NCBI GenBank assembly: GCA_002840895.1
Contig: PHCZ01000006.1
Span: forward strand, 62,001-126,000
Length of the DNA stretch: 64,000 nt
Direction of reading: 5' to 3'
Source: Bacteroidetes bacterium HGW-Bacteroidetes-8
GTDB lineage: Bacteria > Bacteroidota > Bacteroidia > Bacteroidales > UBA932
Position 1 is the stretch's first letter. Each line of letters begins with the position of its first letter. The notes beneath the pieces were generated by a model that saw only the letters and a list, made by a program, of their open reading frames with translations, was not told where the DNA came from and searched no databases. Positions 52,675 through 61,984 of the stretch are shown here, in pieces. The position numbers were made by a program, and so were the translations under genes.

Positions 52675-53169
52675 ATGACAAGAGTAGAGTTTGAACAACA
52701 GGTAAGATTGAATCAGGAGCCGTTAAGGAGGTTCCTGATCAACCTCTGCTCCGGAGACTCATCTCTGAGTGACGATATAGCACAGGAGGCATTCATAAAG
52801 GCTTATCTAAACTTAAACTCGTTCAGCGGAAAATCAAAGTTCTCTACCTGGCTCTTTCGAATTGCATACAACTGTTTTTGTGACAACAAAAGAGCCTCGT
52901 CAAGATTCAACACGGTAGAACTAAACGACACAAAACATTTTGCAAATGAGAGTACAGACTCAAAATATATGAACCAGGAGCTCTATATGGCACTCTCTAA
53001 ATTGAATGAAAACGAAAGAAGTTGTATCTTGCTATTCTATATGGAGGATAAAAGCATTAAAGATATCTCGGAGATAACGGCAATAAAGGAGAATACAATA
53101 AAATCACACCTATCAAGGGCAAAGACAAACATATCGCAACATTTAAAAAGTATAGGTTATGAAAGATGA
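52675..53169 (+). CDS. ECF RNA polymerase sigma factor
   Basis: A 164-residue ECF sigma factor. Region 2 contains SLSDDIAQEAFIKAYLNLNSF and TWLFRIAYNCFCDNKR; region 4 has KSIKDISEITAIKENTIKSH. It is preceded by the DUF6249-like gene and overlaps the next gene by 11 bases, a typical sigma/anti-sigma arrangement. Confidence 0.93.
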   Translation: MTRVEFEQQVRLNQEPLRRFLINLCSGDSSLSDDIAQEAFIKAYLNLNSFSGKSKFSTWLFRIAYNCFCDNKRASSRFNTVELNDTKHFANESTDSKYMNQELYMALSKLNENERSCILLFYMEDKSIKDISEITAIKENTIKSHLSRAKTNISQHLKSIGYER

Positions 53170-53488
53170 TAACATAAAGAGGTTTTTTGATGACCACAAA
53201 CAGAGCATCGCAGACGAAGGGTTCTCTCAAAGACTCTTTGCAACCCTGGATTGTCTGCCGGAACCAAAACAGGAGAGGGACAAAAGCAAGATGATAATGC
53301 TACTATTTACACTTTTCGGGGTTATTCTTTTTGTGTTTTTAGGTGGATATGGAGAGCTTATTAAGGGACTTGTCTCTATAGGAGATGTAGTTGCCAATTT
53401 TTCCCTTTTATCACCTGAGATTGTAGTTGCCGTGCTTTTTACGATTTGCTCCGTTTTTGCAGCCGGTAAATTTGCAGTAGAATCCTGA
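53159..53488 (+). CDS. DUF5056-like membrane protein, probable anti-sigma factor
   Basis: A 109-residue protein with a soluble N-terminal part (KRFFDDHKQSIADEGFSQRLFATLDCLPEP) and two membrane helices. Its start overlaps the ECF sigma stop, and the N-terminal part fits the DUF5056 family seen in the same place in other Bacteroidota. Holding the sigma factor at the membrane is the likely role, inferred from position. Confidence 0.7.
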   Translation: MKDDNIKRFFDDHKQSIADEGFSQRLFATLDCLPEPKQERDKSKMIMLLFTLFGVILFVFLGGYGELIKGLVSIGDVVANFSLLSPEIVVAVLFTICSVFAAGKFAVES

Positions 53489-53509
53489 ATCTAATAGTCG
53501 CAACTATCA

Positions 53510-54094
53510 CTAAAAGAGTTTGTAGCTCAACCTGTGGTGAATTGTAACTCCGTATTTTTCAATGGCCTCCTTGTGCTTTTTAGTCGGGTAGGCCATATTT
53601 TTTTCCCACCCATATTGGGGATACTCCTTTGCCAGAGCCCTCATATACTCATCTCTGTAACTCTTTGCCAATACAGATGCAGCAGCAATTGAGGCATACT
53701 TGCCGTCGCCTCCGATTATACAACTATACGGGATGTTGTTGTAACTTATAAATCTGTTGCCGTCCACAAGAATATGTTCCGGTGAGACCTTGAGTTTATC
53801 AAGTGCTCTCTGCATTGTAAGAATAGAGGCCTTGAGGATATTGAGGCAATCGATCTCTTTTGGGGCTGCTGTTGCAACAGCAAATGCAATGGCCTCTCTC
53901 TCAATAATCGGCCTTAATATTTCGCGGCTCTTTTCACTCATCTTCTTGGAGTCGTTTAAAAGAGGGTGGTAAAAATCTTTTGGCAGTATAACTGCAGCTG
54001 CAAAGACAGGACCGGCAAGGCATCCTCTGCCCGCCTCATCGCATCCGGCCTCAACTTTTGTCTCATCCAGATATTGTAAAAGAGTGGCAACCAT
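53510..54094 (-). CDS. rnhB: Ribonuclease HII
   Basis: A 194-residue protein of the usual length with the active-site DEAGRG motif (AGCDEAGRGCLAGPV), the second acid in ILVDGNRF and the C-terminal GWEKNMAYPTKKHKEAI. It cleaves RNA in RNA-DNA hybrids and removes single ribonucleotides. It is convergent with the DUF5056-like gene, with a 21-base gap. Confidence 0.96.
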   Translation of the reverse strand: MVATLLQYLDETKVEAGCDEAGRGCLAGPVFAAAVILPKDFYHPLLNDSKKMSEKSREILRPIIEREAIAFAVATAAPKEIDCLNILKASILTMQRALDKLKVSPEHILVDGNRFISYNNIPYSCIIGGDGKYASIAAASVLAKSYRDEYMRALAKEYPQYGWEKNMAYPTKKHKEAIEKYGVTIHHRLSYKLF

Positions 54095-54133
54095 TATGAG
54101 ATAATTTTACGCAATTTACATAAAAAACTGCTC

Positions 54134-54529
54134 TTAATAGTCCGGATGCCGCTCTTTGAGAACCCCGATGATGCTCTCTTTAGTCTTTAGATTTGCTTTT
54201 AGGATATTGATCTCACCCTCTTTTTCTGCCAGTAGAATTTTGTAGGAAGTTTTGAGAGATAAAAGCTTTTCGTTGTATTCAATTTCAAGCTGTTCAATTT
54301 TCCTAAGATACTCCTCACCCGACATCACTCCAAACAGAAGTGACTCCAGCGGAATCTTTAAAATTGAGGCGATCTCCTCCAGACGAGGATTGATAAGAAC
54401 TGTTGTGCCGTTCTCGATCTCCCGGTATGAATTGGCAGATATACCCAGAGATCCTGCCAGATACTCCTGAGTGTAACCAAGGGCTCTTCTCTCCCTCTTT
54501 ATTCTATCTCTTATGAGGTCGCAATTCAT
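54134..54529 (-). CDS. XRE family HTH regulator with C-terminal coiled coil
   Basis: A 131-residue protein. The HTH region at about residues 5-60 contains RIKRERRALGYTQEYLAGSLGISANSYREIENG, the Cro/CI pattern. The rest is a long heptad-rich coiled coil (YLRKIEQLEIEYNEKLLSLK) that should make it dimerise. The start MNCDLIRDR at 54529 is preferred; upstream codons are hydrophobic and unlike the family. A TATATTTG box at 54536-54543 is so close that the transcript might be nearly leaderless. Confidence 0.85.
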   Translation of the reverse strand: MNCDLIRDRIKRERRALGYTQEYLAGSLGISANSYREIENGTTVLINPRLEEIASILKIPLESLLFGVMSGEEYLRKIEQLEIEYNEKLLSLKTSYKILLAEKEGEINILKANLKTKESIIGVLKERHPDY

Positions 54530-54535
54530 ACTCAA

Positions 54536-54543
54536 CAAATATA
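54536..54543 (-). promoter_or_regulatory. Possible -7 box (TATATTTG) directly before the XRE gene
   Basis: Minus-strand TATATTTG ends seven bases before the ATG, so a transcript would begin at about the start codon. A -33 element is not visible at 19-21 bases, so this may be chance. Confidence 0.3.
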
Positions 54544-54696
54544 ATTTTATAATGCCACACCTGAATAACAACCAAAACATGTGTAAAAAACAGGCAGAGA
54601 TTGGTGTTATTGTCAATTATTTTTAAAATCAGATATATTTTGAACAGGATCAGATAAATTAGCAACCCGGAGTTGTATTTATGATGCCTAAGGGTA

Positions 54697-54704
54697 TACT
54701 TTTG
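54697..54704 (+). promoter_or_regulatory. -7 box (TACTTTTG) for the small 72-residue protein
   Basis: TACTTTTG fits TAnnTTTG, with TTG at 54673-54675 and a 21-base spacer. Transcription would start near 54711, seven bases before the ATG at 54718. Confidence 0.5.
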
Positions 54705-54717
54705 CAAAAAAAAAGCT

Positions 54718-54936
54718 ATGAAACAATCCAACACTTTAGACGCCTCAAAAAAGATTTTCTTATTTTTTTACAATGCTATGGAAGAGCAGCAGCTCTATCT
54801 GGATGAAAATTTCTCTGCAGAGAGGCTTGCCTCGCTCTGCGGATGCTCGTTAGAGGAGCTTGACGCTCTCACCCTTGATGAGTTTGCCCTTACTGCAAGC
54901 GGGATAATCTCTATGTACAGGGAACAGCATTGCTGA
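54718..54936 (+). CDS. Small 72-residue protein resembling an AraC-type HTH first half
   Basis: A soluble 72-residue protein. Residues 21-45 (MEEQQLYLDENFSAERLASL) resemble the start of AraC-type DNA-binding regions, in which a short helix precedes the first HTH, but the second HTH is absent. Two cysteines (CGC) follow. It could be a remnant or a small standalone domain. A -7 box precedes it, so it is probably transcribed. No named family is claimed. Confidence 0.5.
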   Translation: MKQSNTLDASKKIFLFFYNAMEEQQLYLDENFSAERLASLCGCSLEELDALTLDEFALTASGIISMYREQHC

Positions 54937-54959
54937 ATGAATTATTTTTTCTAAATTTG
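54930..54959 (+). promoter_or_regulatory. Bacteroidota-type promoter of the EF-G-like pseudogene
   Basis: TTG at 54930-54932, a 19-base spacer and TAAATTTG at 54952-54959 match the consensus. A transcript would start near 54966, about 42 bases before the ATG at 55008. Confidence 0.65.
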
Positions 54960-55007
54960 AGATTCTATTTTTAAAATGTACTAACTAATATGTAACACGG
55001 AACAAAT

Positions 55008-57076
55008 ATGAAAGTCTATCCCACTCAAAACATCCGCAACGTAGTCCTGATAGGAAATACGAAGTCTGGTAAAACTACCCTTGCGGAAACTATGTTGTTT
55101 GAAGGTAAAGTGATTGATCGCAGAGGATCGGTTGAGGCAAAAACAACAGTTAGTGAATCGATACTCCCGGCTCGGATGATTTTGTAGGAGGAGTGATTTC
55201 TGCCTTCAAGGTAGCAGATGCAGGTGTTATGATTATAAATGCACAGCAAGGTGTTGAAGTTGGGACAGAGATTCTTTCGCGTTATGCAGAGAAACACTCA
55301 AAACCGCTTATCATAGCAGTTAACCAGTTAGATCACGAGAAGGCAAACTGGGAGAGTACTTTAGAGTCAGTAAAACAGACCTTTGGGAAAAAGGTTGTAG
55401 TTATACAGTTTCCTGTTGAGGTTGGGCCGGCCTTCAACTCATTTATTGATGTCCTCAAAATGAAGATGTACCTCTTTAAAGATGAGAACGGAACCAGAGA
55501 GGAGCACGATATTCCTGCAAACTTAAAAGATCAGGCAGATGAGTATCACCAGATTCTTGCAGAACTTGCAGCAGAGAATGACGAAGCTTTGATGGAGACA
55601 TTCTTTGACAAAGGAGTTCTTACAGAGGAGGAGATTAGAAAAGGGCTCTCAATTGGGCTTGCTCAGTGCGAGATAATGCCTCTTTTCTGCCTCTCAGCCA
55701 AAAAAGATATCGGAGTAAAAAGGCTGATGGAGTTTATCATCAACGTTGGACCTAACCCGGACAAATACGAACAGAAGCTTAAAAATGGAGAGAGTGTACC
55801 TTGCAGCGTTAACGGACAGACCTCTCTGTTTATTTATAAAACTGCAATTGAACCACACATTGGTGAGGTTTCATACTTTAGGGTAATGTCGGGAAAACTA
55901 ACCGAGGCTATGGATGTGGTTAACCACGAAACCGGCACCAAGGAGAGGATCTCTACAATATTTGCGGTTGCCGGCAAGAAAAAAGAGAAGCTTACAGAGA
56001 TTGTTGCCGGAGATATTGGCTGCAGTGTTAAACTTAAATCCGTTAAGACTAACCAAACTCTCAACGCCGGGCCTAAAGAGTGGGCTTTTGAGTCGATTGT
56101 ATTTCCCCCTTCAAAATTCAGAACAGCTATCAAGGCTAAGGTTGAGAAAGATGAGGAGAAATTGGGTGAACTTTTAAACAAAGCACATTCAGAAGATCCT
56201 ACAATCCGCGTAGAGTACTCGAAAGAGTTAAAACAGACAATCCTCAGCGGACAGGGAGAGCACCATATTAATATTCTCAAGTGGCACCTCAATAACACAC
56301 ATAAGATAGAGATAGAGCTATTCTCTCCAAAGATTCCATACAGAGAGACCATTACCAAAGTAGCTACAGCAGATTATCGTCACAGAAAACAGTCCGGTGG
56401 TGCCGGTCAATTTGGTGAGGTTCACCTTCTTATAGAACCGGTTCTGGAGGGGGTTCCTGCAGGTAACAGGTTTAAAATAGATGGTAAGGAGCTTGTTCTT
56501 AACCTAAAGGGTAAAGAGGAGTTCACTATGGATTGGGGCGGTAAACTGGAGTACTACAACTGTATCGTTGGAGGTGCAATTGATGCCCGTTTTATGCCTG
56601 CAATTCTAAAAGGAGTTATGGAGAAGATGGAGGAGGGACCTCTTACAGGATCTTACGCCCGTGATATTCGTGTATTTGTATACGACGGAAAGATGCACCC
56701 GGTTGACTCAAATGAGATATCATTCAAACTTGCAGGTCGTAACGCATTCAAAGAGGCCTTTAAAAAAGCGGGTCCAAAGATTATGGAGCCTATTTACAAT
56801 GTAGAGGTACTTGTTCCAAGTGACTGTATGGGTGATGTTATGAGTGATCTTCAAAACCGTAGGGCTATGATTGAGGGGATGAGCAGTGACAAGGGATTTG
56901 AGATTATTAAAGCAAGAGTTCCTCTGGCAGAGATGCATAAATACTCGACCACCTTGAGTTCACTAACCTCGGGAAGAGCAACATTCACAATGACATATGC
57001 AGATTACCAACAGGTTCCTGCAGATGTTCAGGACAAATTGCTCAAAGAGTACGAGGCAAACGAGAAGGATGAGTAA
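55008..57076 (+). pseudogene. EF-G-like translational GTPase with an internal deletion and frameshift
   Basis: The first frame (55008-55187) gives 59 codons: an N-terminus with the P-loop GNTKSGKTTLAETM, then VEAKTTVSE, after which it runs into an unrelated tail and a TAG. A second frame, open from 55157 to 57076, begins at IDTPGSDDFVGG (the G3 region) and continues through an intact EF-G paralogue to its C-terminus. About thirty codons of switch I and the lead-in to G3 are missing, and the two parts are in different frames. A simple ribosomal frameshift cannot restore the missing part. The rest of the frame is clean, so the break is recent or an assembly error. The promoter upstream is intact. 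Its stop overlaps the LolD-like start by three bases. Confidence 0.85.
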
Positions 57077-57737
57077 CAACTTTATGATAAAGGCTCAAAA
57101 TATAAAAAAATCTTTTGGGAACCTTCTTGTTCTTAAGGGTATAGATTTTGAAGCCAAGAATTCCGAAGTACTAAGTATAGTTGGAGCAAGCGGGGCCGGT
57201 AAGTCCAGCTTGCTCCAAATTCTTGGTACCCTCTCCAACCCGGATTCCGGCAAGGTTTACATAGACGGTGTAGATGTATTTGGGTTAAAATCCAACGCTC
57301 TGGCTGACTTTCGCAATAAGAGAATAGGGTTTGTTTTTCAGTTCCATCATCTTCTCCCGGAGTTCACTGCTGTGGAGAATGTAGCGATTCCTGCTCTTAT
57401 AGCAAATGCAAGTATGTCACAGGCGAAAGAGAGAGCTACAGAGTTGCTCAACTTTTTAGGTCTTAAAGATCGCCTTACCCATAAACCATCTCAGCTTAGC
57501 GGAGGTGAGCAGCAGAGAGTTGCAATCGCAAGGGCTCTAATAAACAATCCGGCGGTCATCTTTGCAGATGAGCCTTCGGGGAACCTGGACACCAATACAA
57601 AGAGCGAGATTCATAAACTATTCTTTGACCTTAGAGACCGCTTTGGGGTTACCATCATTATCGTCACCCACGACAGAGAGCTTGCCAGGATGAGCGACAG
57701 GACTTTGGAGATGAAAGATGGAGAGTTTCTGCTTTAA
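57069..57737 (+). CDS. ABC transporter ATPase, LolD-like
   Basis: A 222-residue ATPase with Walker [10 protein letters not shown], the signature [15 protein letters not shown], Walker [13 protein letters not shown] and the H-loop in VTHDRELA. The short form and the DEPSGNLD sequence fit the LolD/MacB-type lipoprotein-release or macrolide-type subfamily; the membrane partner is not in the window. The start [11 protein letters not shown] at 57069 overlaps the pseudogene stop; MIKAQN at 57084 is an alternative. It overlaps the next gene by 20 bases. Confidence 0.87.
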   Translation: MSNNFMIKAQNIKKSFGNLLVLKGIDFEAKNSEVLSIVGASGAGKSSLLQILGTLSNPDSGKVYIDGVDVFGLKSNALADFRNKRIGFVFQFHHLLPEFTAVENVAIPALIANASMSQAKERATELLNFLGLKDRLTHKPSQLSGGEQQRVAIARALINNPAVIFADEPSGNLDTNTKSEIHKLFFDLRDRFGVTIIIVTHDRELARMSDRTLEMKDGEFLL

Positions 57738-58506
57738 AAGATTTTCCGTCAGGCAGAGTAAATCTGCAATGAAGGTCAACACCGACGGAGTTTTACTTGC
57801 AGCCTGGGTAACTCTTAATAAACTAACAGCCTCCCAAAGCTCCCATTTGATAGAGAACCCTCTACGCATACTTGATATAGGAACCGGCACCGGGGTGATA
57901 TCGCTAATTCTTGCACAACGCCTGGAGAGTGGTCCCCCATTTAAGATAACAGCGATTGAGATTGATAAAAACTCTTCAGAGGAGGCTGCCCATAACTTCT
58001 CGGAATCTCCCTGGAGCAACAATCTTGTCTCAAAAAACATATCTCTTCAATGTTTTATGGAGCTGGAGCAGCCATCTAAGCCTGAGAAATTTTCACTGAT
58101 TCTCTCCAACCCCCCATACTTTACACAATCACTAAAAGCCCCCTCTACAAGGAGGAGCATCGCAAGGCATAATGATGTGCTCCCTTTGGAGGATATAGTA
58201 AAAGCTGCACATCTTTTTCTTGAAGATGATGGAATATTGGCACTTGTGTTACCTGTGAACGAGGGAGTGCAAATCATTTCACTCGCAAAGCAGATGTCAC
58301 TTAACCTCGCAAGAGTTTGCAGAGTAAAAACATTGATTCATAAGAAGGAGAAGAGACTTCTTCTGGAATTCACTAAAGGTACCTGCGAAACAGTAGAGCA
58401 GGAGCTTATAATACAAGAAAAAGGCGGAGAGTTCTACTCTCACGCCTACTGCTCTCTCGTAGAGAACTACTATTTAAAATTGTTTAAAACAGAGGATTCT
58501 GCATAA
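57718..58506 (+). CDS. tRNA1(Val) (adenine37-N6)-methyltransferase-like
   Basis: A 262-residue Rossmann-fold methyltransferase: an SAM-binding [13 protein letters not shown], an acid in [10 protein letters not shown], and the catalytic NPPYF. The N-terminal [22 protein letters not shown] matches the TrmN6 (YfiC) family. It should methylate A37 of tRNA1(Val). The gene begins inside the LolD-like frame, a 20-base overlap. Confidence 0.88.
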   Translation: MESFCFKRFSVRQSKSAMKVNTDGVLLAAWVTLNKLTASQSSHLIENPLRILDIGTGTGVISLILAQRLESGPPFKITAIEIDKNSSEEAAHNFSESPWSNNLVSKNISLQCFMELEQPSKPEKFSLILSNPPYFTQSLKAPSTRRSIARHNDVLPLEDIVKAAHLFLEDDGILALVLPVNEGVQIISLAKQMSLNLARVCRVKTLIHKKEKRLLLEFTKGTCETVEQELIIQEKGGEFYSHAYCSLVENYYLKLFKTEDSA

Positions 58507-58531
58507 AGCAACATCCCCTTTGCCCTGTATC

Positions 58532-59017
58532 TTATTTGTTGAGCGGAACAGCCGGCGAGCTGCCGCTTCTAAATTGACGTATCATCTTCATCCTAAACTG
58601 CTCTTCGGCAATATAAAGTCTTGCAACCTTCTCTACCGGAAGTATTTTATAGAATTTTTCAAAATAGGTTTTATGAATGGAACCCTCCTCTGTAAGGTTT
58701 GAGATGTATACTCCCATCAGCTTCACAAGCTCAGGTTCTGTTTTTGGAGAGCCATCCTTTACGTAGGCAGTAATTACCCTCATCGACTCCTGTGTTCTTC
58801 TCATAAGCATCTCACGCTCCCTCCAGTACTCATTATAAAGTGGCCAGAACTCCTCTGCCTCCTTTGGGGTGAGCTGAATTTCCGTAGTAAAGAATGCAAT
58901 TTTAGCACTCTGTATCTGTTGATACGTATGGCTCTTTTGCTGTCTTGGGGGCTCATTTTGAGCAAAACCCGAAAAGGCAAAAGATAGAGTGATTAATAGT
59001 ATAAATAACTTTTTCAT
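58532..59017 (-). CDS. Exported helical protein at the end of an ECF sigma module
   Basis: A 161-residue protein with a signal peptide (MKKLFILLITLSFAFSGFAQ). A long helix begins at QSAKIAFFTTEIQLTPKEAEEFWPLY, and the rest is charged helical sequence ending FRMKMIRQF. The LTPKEAE start resembles the LTxxQ pattern of Spy/CpxP-type periplasmic proteins, which bind unfolded envelope proteins. It follows an ECF sigma gene and a membrane protein in the same direction, which fits an envelope-stress module; that role is inferred. Confidence 0.65.
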   Translation of the reverse strand: MKKLFILLITLSFAFSGFAQNEPPRQQKSHTYQQIQSAKIAFFTTEIQLTPKEAEEFWPLYNEYWREREMLMRRTQESMRVITAYVKDGSPKTEPELVKLMGVYISNLTEEGSIHKTYFEKFYKILPVEKVARLYIAEEQFRMKMIRQFRSGSSPAVPLNK

Positions 59018-59053
59018 AACATCTTGTGTTTTGTTTCAAAATAACCGGCAAAT

Positions 59054-59482
59054 CTATTCGAGTGATGCCAGGGTTATAATATCTATGTTTTCGCTAATAT
59101 AGGTAATAAGTTCAACTGAATCAATCTTGTGTTCCGCAGAAATAACTGTGTCTCCTTCAAAATCAAAAAAGTCTACAAATGAAGTTCTAAGGAAACCCTC
59201 ATCCAGGTATTGTGAATTGGAACTTAGTATTGTCACCTCCGGACTATTATCAGAGGGAGAAAATAGTGAGAAAGCGCCGTAAACGATAAAAAATATTATA
59301 ACAAAAGAAGAGACAAGAATTAACTGTGGCTTAGCAATGCTCCATACTCCCGTGTGACTCTCCCTATTTACGGAAGAGATTCTCTCAGAAACAGAGTTTC
59401 TCACCTCAAGAAAGTAGCCATCCGGAACCGTGAACGGATTCTCTCTCAGTTTAGGGTTGTCAATATCAAATTTCTTTTTCAT
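59054..59482 (-). CDS. Membrane protein beside ECF sigma, probable anti-sigma factor
   Basis: A 142-residue protein: a cytoplasmic part of about 45 residues (RENPFTVPDGYFLEVRNSVSERI), one membrane helix at about 52-72 (LILVSSFVIIFFIVYGAF) and a periplasmic tail. The order and location between an ECF sigma gene and a Spy-like gene fit an anti-sigma role, though the N-terminus does not match the named ZAS or DUF5056 types closely. Confidence 0.6.
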   Translation of the reverse strand: MKKKFDIDNPKLRENPFTVPDGYFLEVRNSVSERISSVNRESHTGVWSIAKPQLILVSSFVIIFFIVYGAFSLFSPSDNSPEVTILSSNSQYLDEGFLRTSFVDFFDFEGDTVISAEHKIDSVELITYISENIDIITLASLE

Positions 59483-59512
59483 ACCTCTTTGACTATAAAA
59501 TTAACAAAAGGA

Positions 59513-60055
59513 TTAAACAGACTCTCTTAATATATCTTGAATTTTTTGATAAGCGTGGTGATATGATGCTTTAAGTGCGCCTACAGATGTTCCCAGAATT
59601 TCTGAGATCTCTTCGTATTTCATCTCTTCGTAGTAGCGCATCGTAAAGACAACTCTTTGTTTGTCCGGTAGTTTCATTATCGCTTTCCTAAATATCCGTT
59701 GTGCCTCATCTCCGTTAAAGAAGGGATCTGCCTCAATCTGATTCTCCACCTGTTTGGTGTAGTCACTCAGTGAAAAAAAAGCCCGAAGTTTAGATCTTTT
59801 TAAAAAAGTGAGGGCCTCATTTGTTGCAATCCGGTACATCCAGGTGTATAGCCGGGACTCTTCCCGAAACTGAGGGAGTGCTCCCCAGGCTTTTACAAGT
59901 GAGTTCTGAAGTATGTCATTGGCATCTTCGTGAGACCCGGTAAGTTTACGGATATGCCAGTATAATCTCTCACTATACTTCTCTACGATAAGATTAAAGG
60001 CGTAATTCTCCCTCCCCTGCTCTCTGTATAACGCCAAGAGTTCATTATCGTCCAT
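59513..60055 (-). CDS. ECF RNA polymerase sigma factor
   Basis: A 180-residue ECF sigma factor: region 2 with SHEDANDILQNSLVKAWGAL and TWMYRIATNEALTFLKR, and region 4 with EMKYEEISEILGTSVGALKAS. It starts a three-gene module with the anti-sigma candidate and the Spy-like protein, with gaps of 30 and 36 bases. It lies 17 bases after the transketolase genes in the same direction and could be co-transcribed with them. Confidence 0.93.
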   Translation of the reverse strand: MDDNELLALYREQGRENYAFNLIVEKYSERLYWHIRKLTGSHEDANDILQNSLVKAWGALPQFREESRLYTWMYRIATNEALTFLKRSKLRAFFSLSDYTKQVENQIEADPFFNGDEAQRIFRKAIMKLPDKQRVVFTMRYYEEMKYEEISEILGTSVGALKASYHHAYQKIQDILRESV

Positions 60056-60072
60056 AATAAATTAATTACCAA

Positions 60073-61050
60073 TTACTTCAAAAGGGATCTTTTCTTTGCA
60101 ATAACTCTTTTAACAGCATCTGCAATGTTAATTGAAGATAATTTGTACTCCTTTAGCAACTCTGCCGGCTCTCCGCTCTGCCCAAAAATATCATCAACTG
60201 CAACAAACTCTGTTGGGGTTGGAAGCTCTGTTGCAAGGAATGCGGCGATCAACTCACCCATCCCTCCTGCAATAAGGTGCTCCTCTGCGGTAACAACAGC
60301 TCCTGTCTTTGCCGCCGATTCTAAGACTGCTTTCTTGTCCAAAGGTTTAATCGTATGGATGTTTATCAGCTCTACACTAATGCCCTCCTCTTCCAGCATA
60401 CCAGCTGCAACTATAGCCTCCCAAACCAGGTGGCCTGTGGCAAAAATAGTTACATCACTGCCCTGTGCCAGTGTTATTGCTTTTCCAATCTCGAATTTTG
60501 CATCTGCAGGGGTGAAGTTGGGAACCGACGGCCGGCCGAATCTAAGATAGACCGGTCCGTGATGCTTTGCTATCTCTATTGTTGCCGCTTTTGTCTGATT
60601 ATAGTCGCAAGGGTTGATAACCACAAGGTTGGGGAGCATTCTCATCAGCCCGATATCCTCCATAATCTGGTGTGTGGCACCGTCTTCGCCAAGGGTTATC
60701 CCTGCGTGAGATGCACATATCTTTACATTTGTCTCAGAGTAGGCAACACTCTGGCGCACCTGGTCGTAAACCCTGCCCGTGGCAAATCCTGCAAAAGTTC
60801 CCGCATATGGGATCTTCCCGGAGAGCGCAAGCCCTGCAGAGGTACCTATCATATTTGCCTCTGCAATTCCACACTGAATAAACCTCTCCGGAAACTCAGC
60901 AGCAAATGCCTCCATCTTAAGTGAACCTGTAAGGTCTGCACAGAGTGCCATCACATCGCTGTTTTCACGTCCAACCTCAAGAAGTCCTGCTCCAAAACCC
61001 GACCTGGTATCTTTATTGCCGGTATTTATATATTTTTCTGTCATTTTCAT
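60073..61050 (-). CDS. Transketolase, C-terminal subunit
   Basis: A 325-residue protein with the pyrimidine-binding and C-terminal domains: CADLTGSLKMEAFAAEFPERFIQCGIAEANMIGTSAGLALSG, then THQIMEDIGLMRMLPNL and the C-terminal VVTAEEHLIAGGMG. It is the partner of the adjacent N-terminal subunit. Split transketolases are found in many anaerobes. Together they transfer two-carbon units in the pentose-phosphate pathway. Confidence 0.95.
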   Translation of the reverse strand: MKMTEKYINTGNKDTRSGFGAGLLEVGRENSDVMALCADLTGSLKMEAFAAEFPERFIQCGIAEANMIGTSAGLALSGKIPYAGTFAGFATGRVYDQVRQSVAYSETNVKICASHAGITLGEDGATHQIMEDIGLMRMLPNLVVINPCDYNQTKAATIEIAKHHGPVYLRFGRPSVPNFTPADAKFEIGKAITLAQGSDVTIFATGHLVWEAIVAAGMLEEEGISVELINIHTIKPLDKKAVLESAAKTGAVVTAEEHLIAGGMGELIAAFLATELPTPTEFVAVDDIFGQSGEPAELLKEYKLSSINIADAVKRVIAKKRSLLK

Positions 61051-61070
61051 CGTAACTCTGTATTAATCAA

Positions 61071-61916
61071 TTAAAAATCTCCAAGAGTCTCCTTTAGTTG
61101 ACTAAGTGCATTTGCTGTCTGCTCACCATTTGGGGCCTTACCGTGCCAATGATGCGTTCCCTGCATAAAGTCTACACCTCTGCCCATATCTGTCTTCATA
61201 AGCAGCATCTTTGGTTTACCGTCACCGGCGGTGCTCTTGGCCCAACGCAGAGCCTCTACAACCTCCTCCATACTGTTTCCGTTTACAACTCTGCAGCTCC
61301 ATCCGAAAGAGCTCCATTTTGCCTCGAGATCTCCAAGGTTTAATATTGTGCTCACCGGACCATCTATCTGTTGACCATTCCAGTCTGTGATTGCAATTAA
61401 TCTATCCAGTTTGTGATGGGCAGCAAATAGCGCAGCTTCCCAAATCTGCCCCTCTTCGCTCTCTCCGTCACCTATTAGAACATAGACCAGATTCTTCTCT
61501 CCGGCTGCCCTCTTTGCAAGAGCTGCACCACACGAGACCGAGAGCCCCTGGCCGAGTGATCCTGAGGCAATGTGTACACCCGGAAGCCCTCTCTCTACCG
61601 AAGGGTGACCCTGCAGGCGTGAGCCGAGTTTGCGGAATGTCTTTAGCTCCTCTGTGGGGAAGTACCCACTACGGGAGAGTACGCTGTAAAAGAGAGGAGA
61701 GAGGTGACCTGCCGAAAGGAAAAACATATCTGCGCCCTTACCGTCTCTGTTCCATTTTGCGGGATTGTGATTCATCTCGCTGAAAAATAGTGCAGTGAGA
61801 ATATCTGCACTGCCCAGAGAGCCGCCGGGGTGTCCGGAACCGGCCATATTTACCATTCGGATAATATCTCTTCTTACCTGAGATGCTATCTCCTGTAATT
61901 TTGTAATTTCTGCCAT
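61071..61916 (-). CDS. Transketolase, N-terminal subunit
   Basis: A 281-residue protein, the thiamine-diphosphate-binding half: GSGHPGGSLGSADILTALFF, the GDGESEEGQIWEA motif that holds Mg2+ and ThDP, and a downstream NGQQIDG. It is the first gene of the tkt pair, 20 bases from the second, and is divergent from lepA. A TATCTTTG box at 61947-61954 fits its promoter. Confidence 0.96.
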   Translation of the reverse strand: MAEITKLQEIASQVRRDIIRMVNMAGSGHPGGSLGSADILTALFFSEMNHNPAKWNRDGKGADMFFLSAGHLSPLFYSVLSRSGYFPTEELKTFRKLGSRLQGHPSVERGLPGVHIASGSLGQGLSVSCGAALAKRAAGEKNLVYVLIGDGESEEGQIWEAALFAAHHKLDRLIAITDWNGQQIDGPVSTILNLGDLEAKWSSFGWSCRVVNGNSMEEVVEALRWAKSTAGDGKPKMLLMKTDMGRGVDFMQGTHHWHGKAPNGEQTANALSQLKETLGDF

Positions 61917-61946
61917 AATGATTTTAAAGAGTTGTTACTATTGGCG

Positions 61947-61954
61947 CAAAGATA
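61947..61954 (-). promoter_or_regulatory. -7 promoter box (TATCTTTG) for the transketolase genes
   Basis: Minus-strand TATCTTTG, 31 bases before the ATG at 61916. No -33 element at the right spacing. Confidence 0.5.
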
Positions 61955-61984
61955 GTATCAAACTTATAATTTTGGAATTATTTT

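Noticed and set aside
55008-55200. Programmed ribosomal frameshift in the EF-G-like gene
   Set aside because: A frameshift would join the frames but could not restore the missing thirty codons of switch I, and no slippery sequence or stimulatory hairpin was seen.
60355-60924. Plus-strand open frame of 189 codons inside the transketolase gene
   Set aside because: A cysteine-rich shadow of the opposite strand's coding region.
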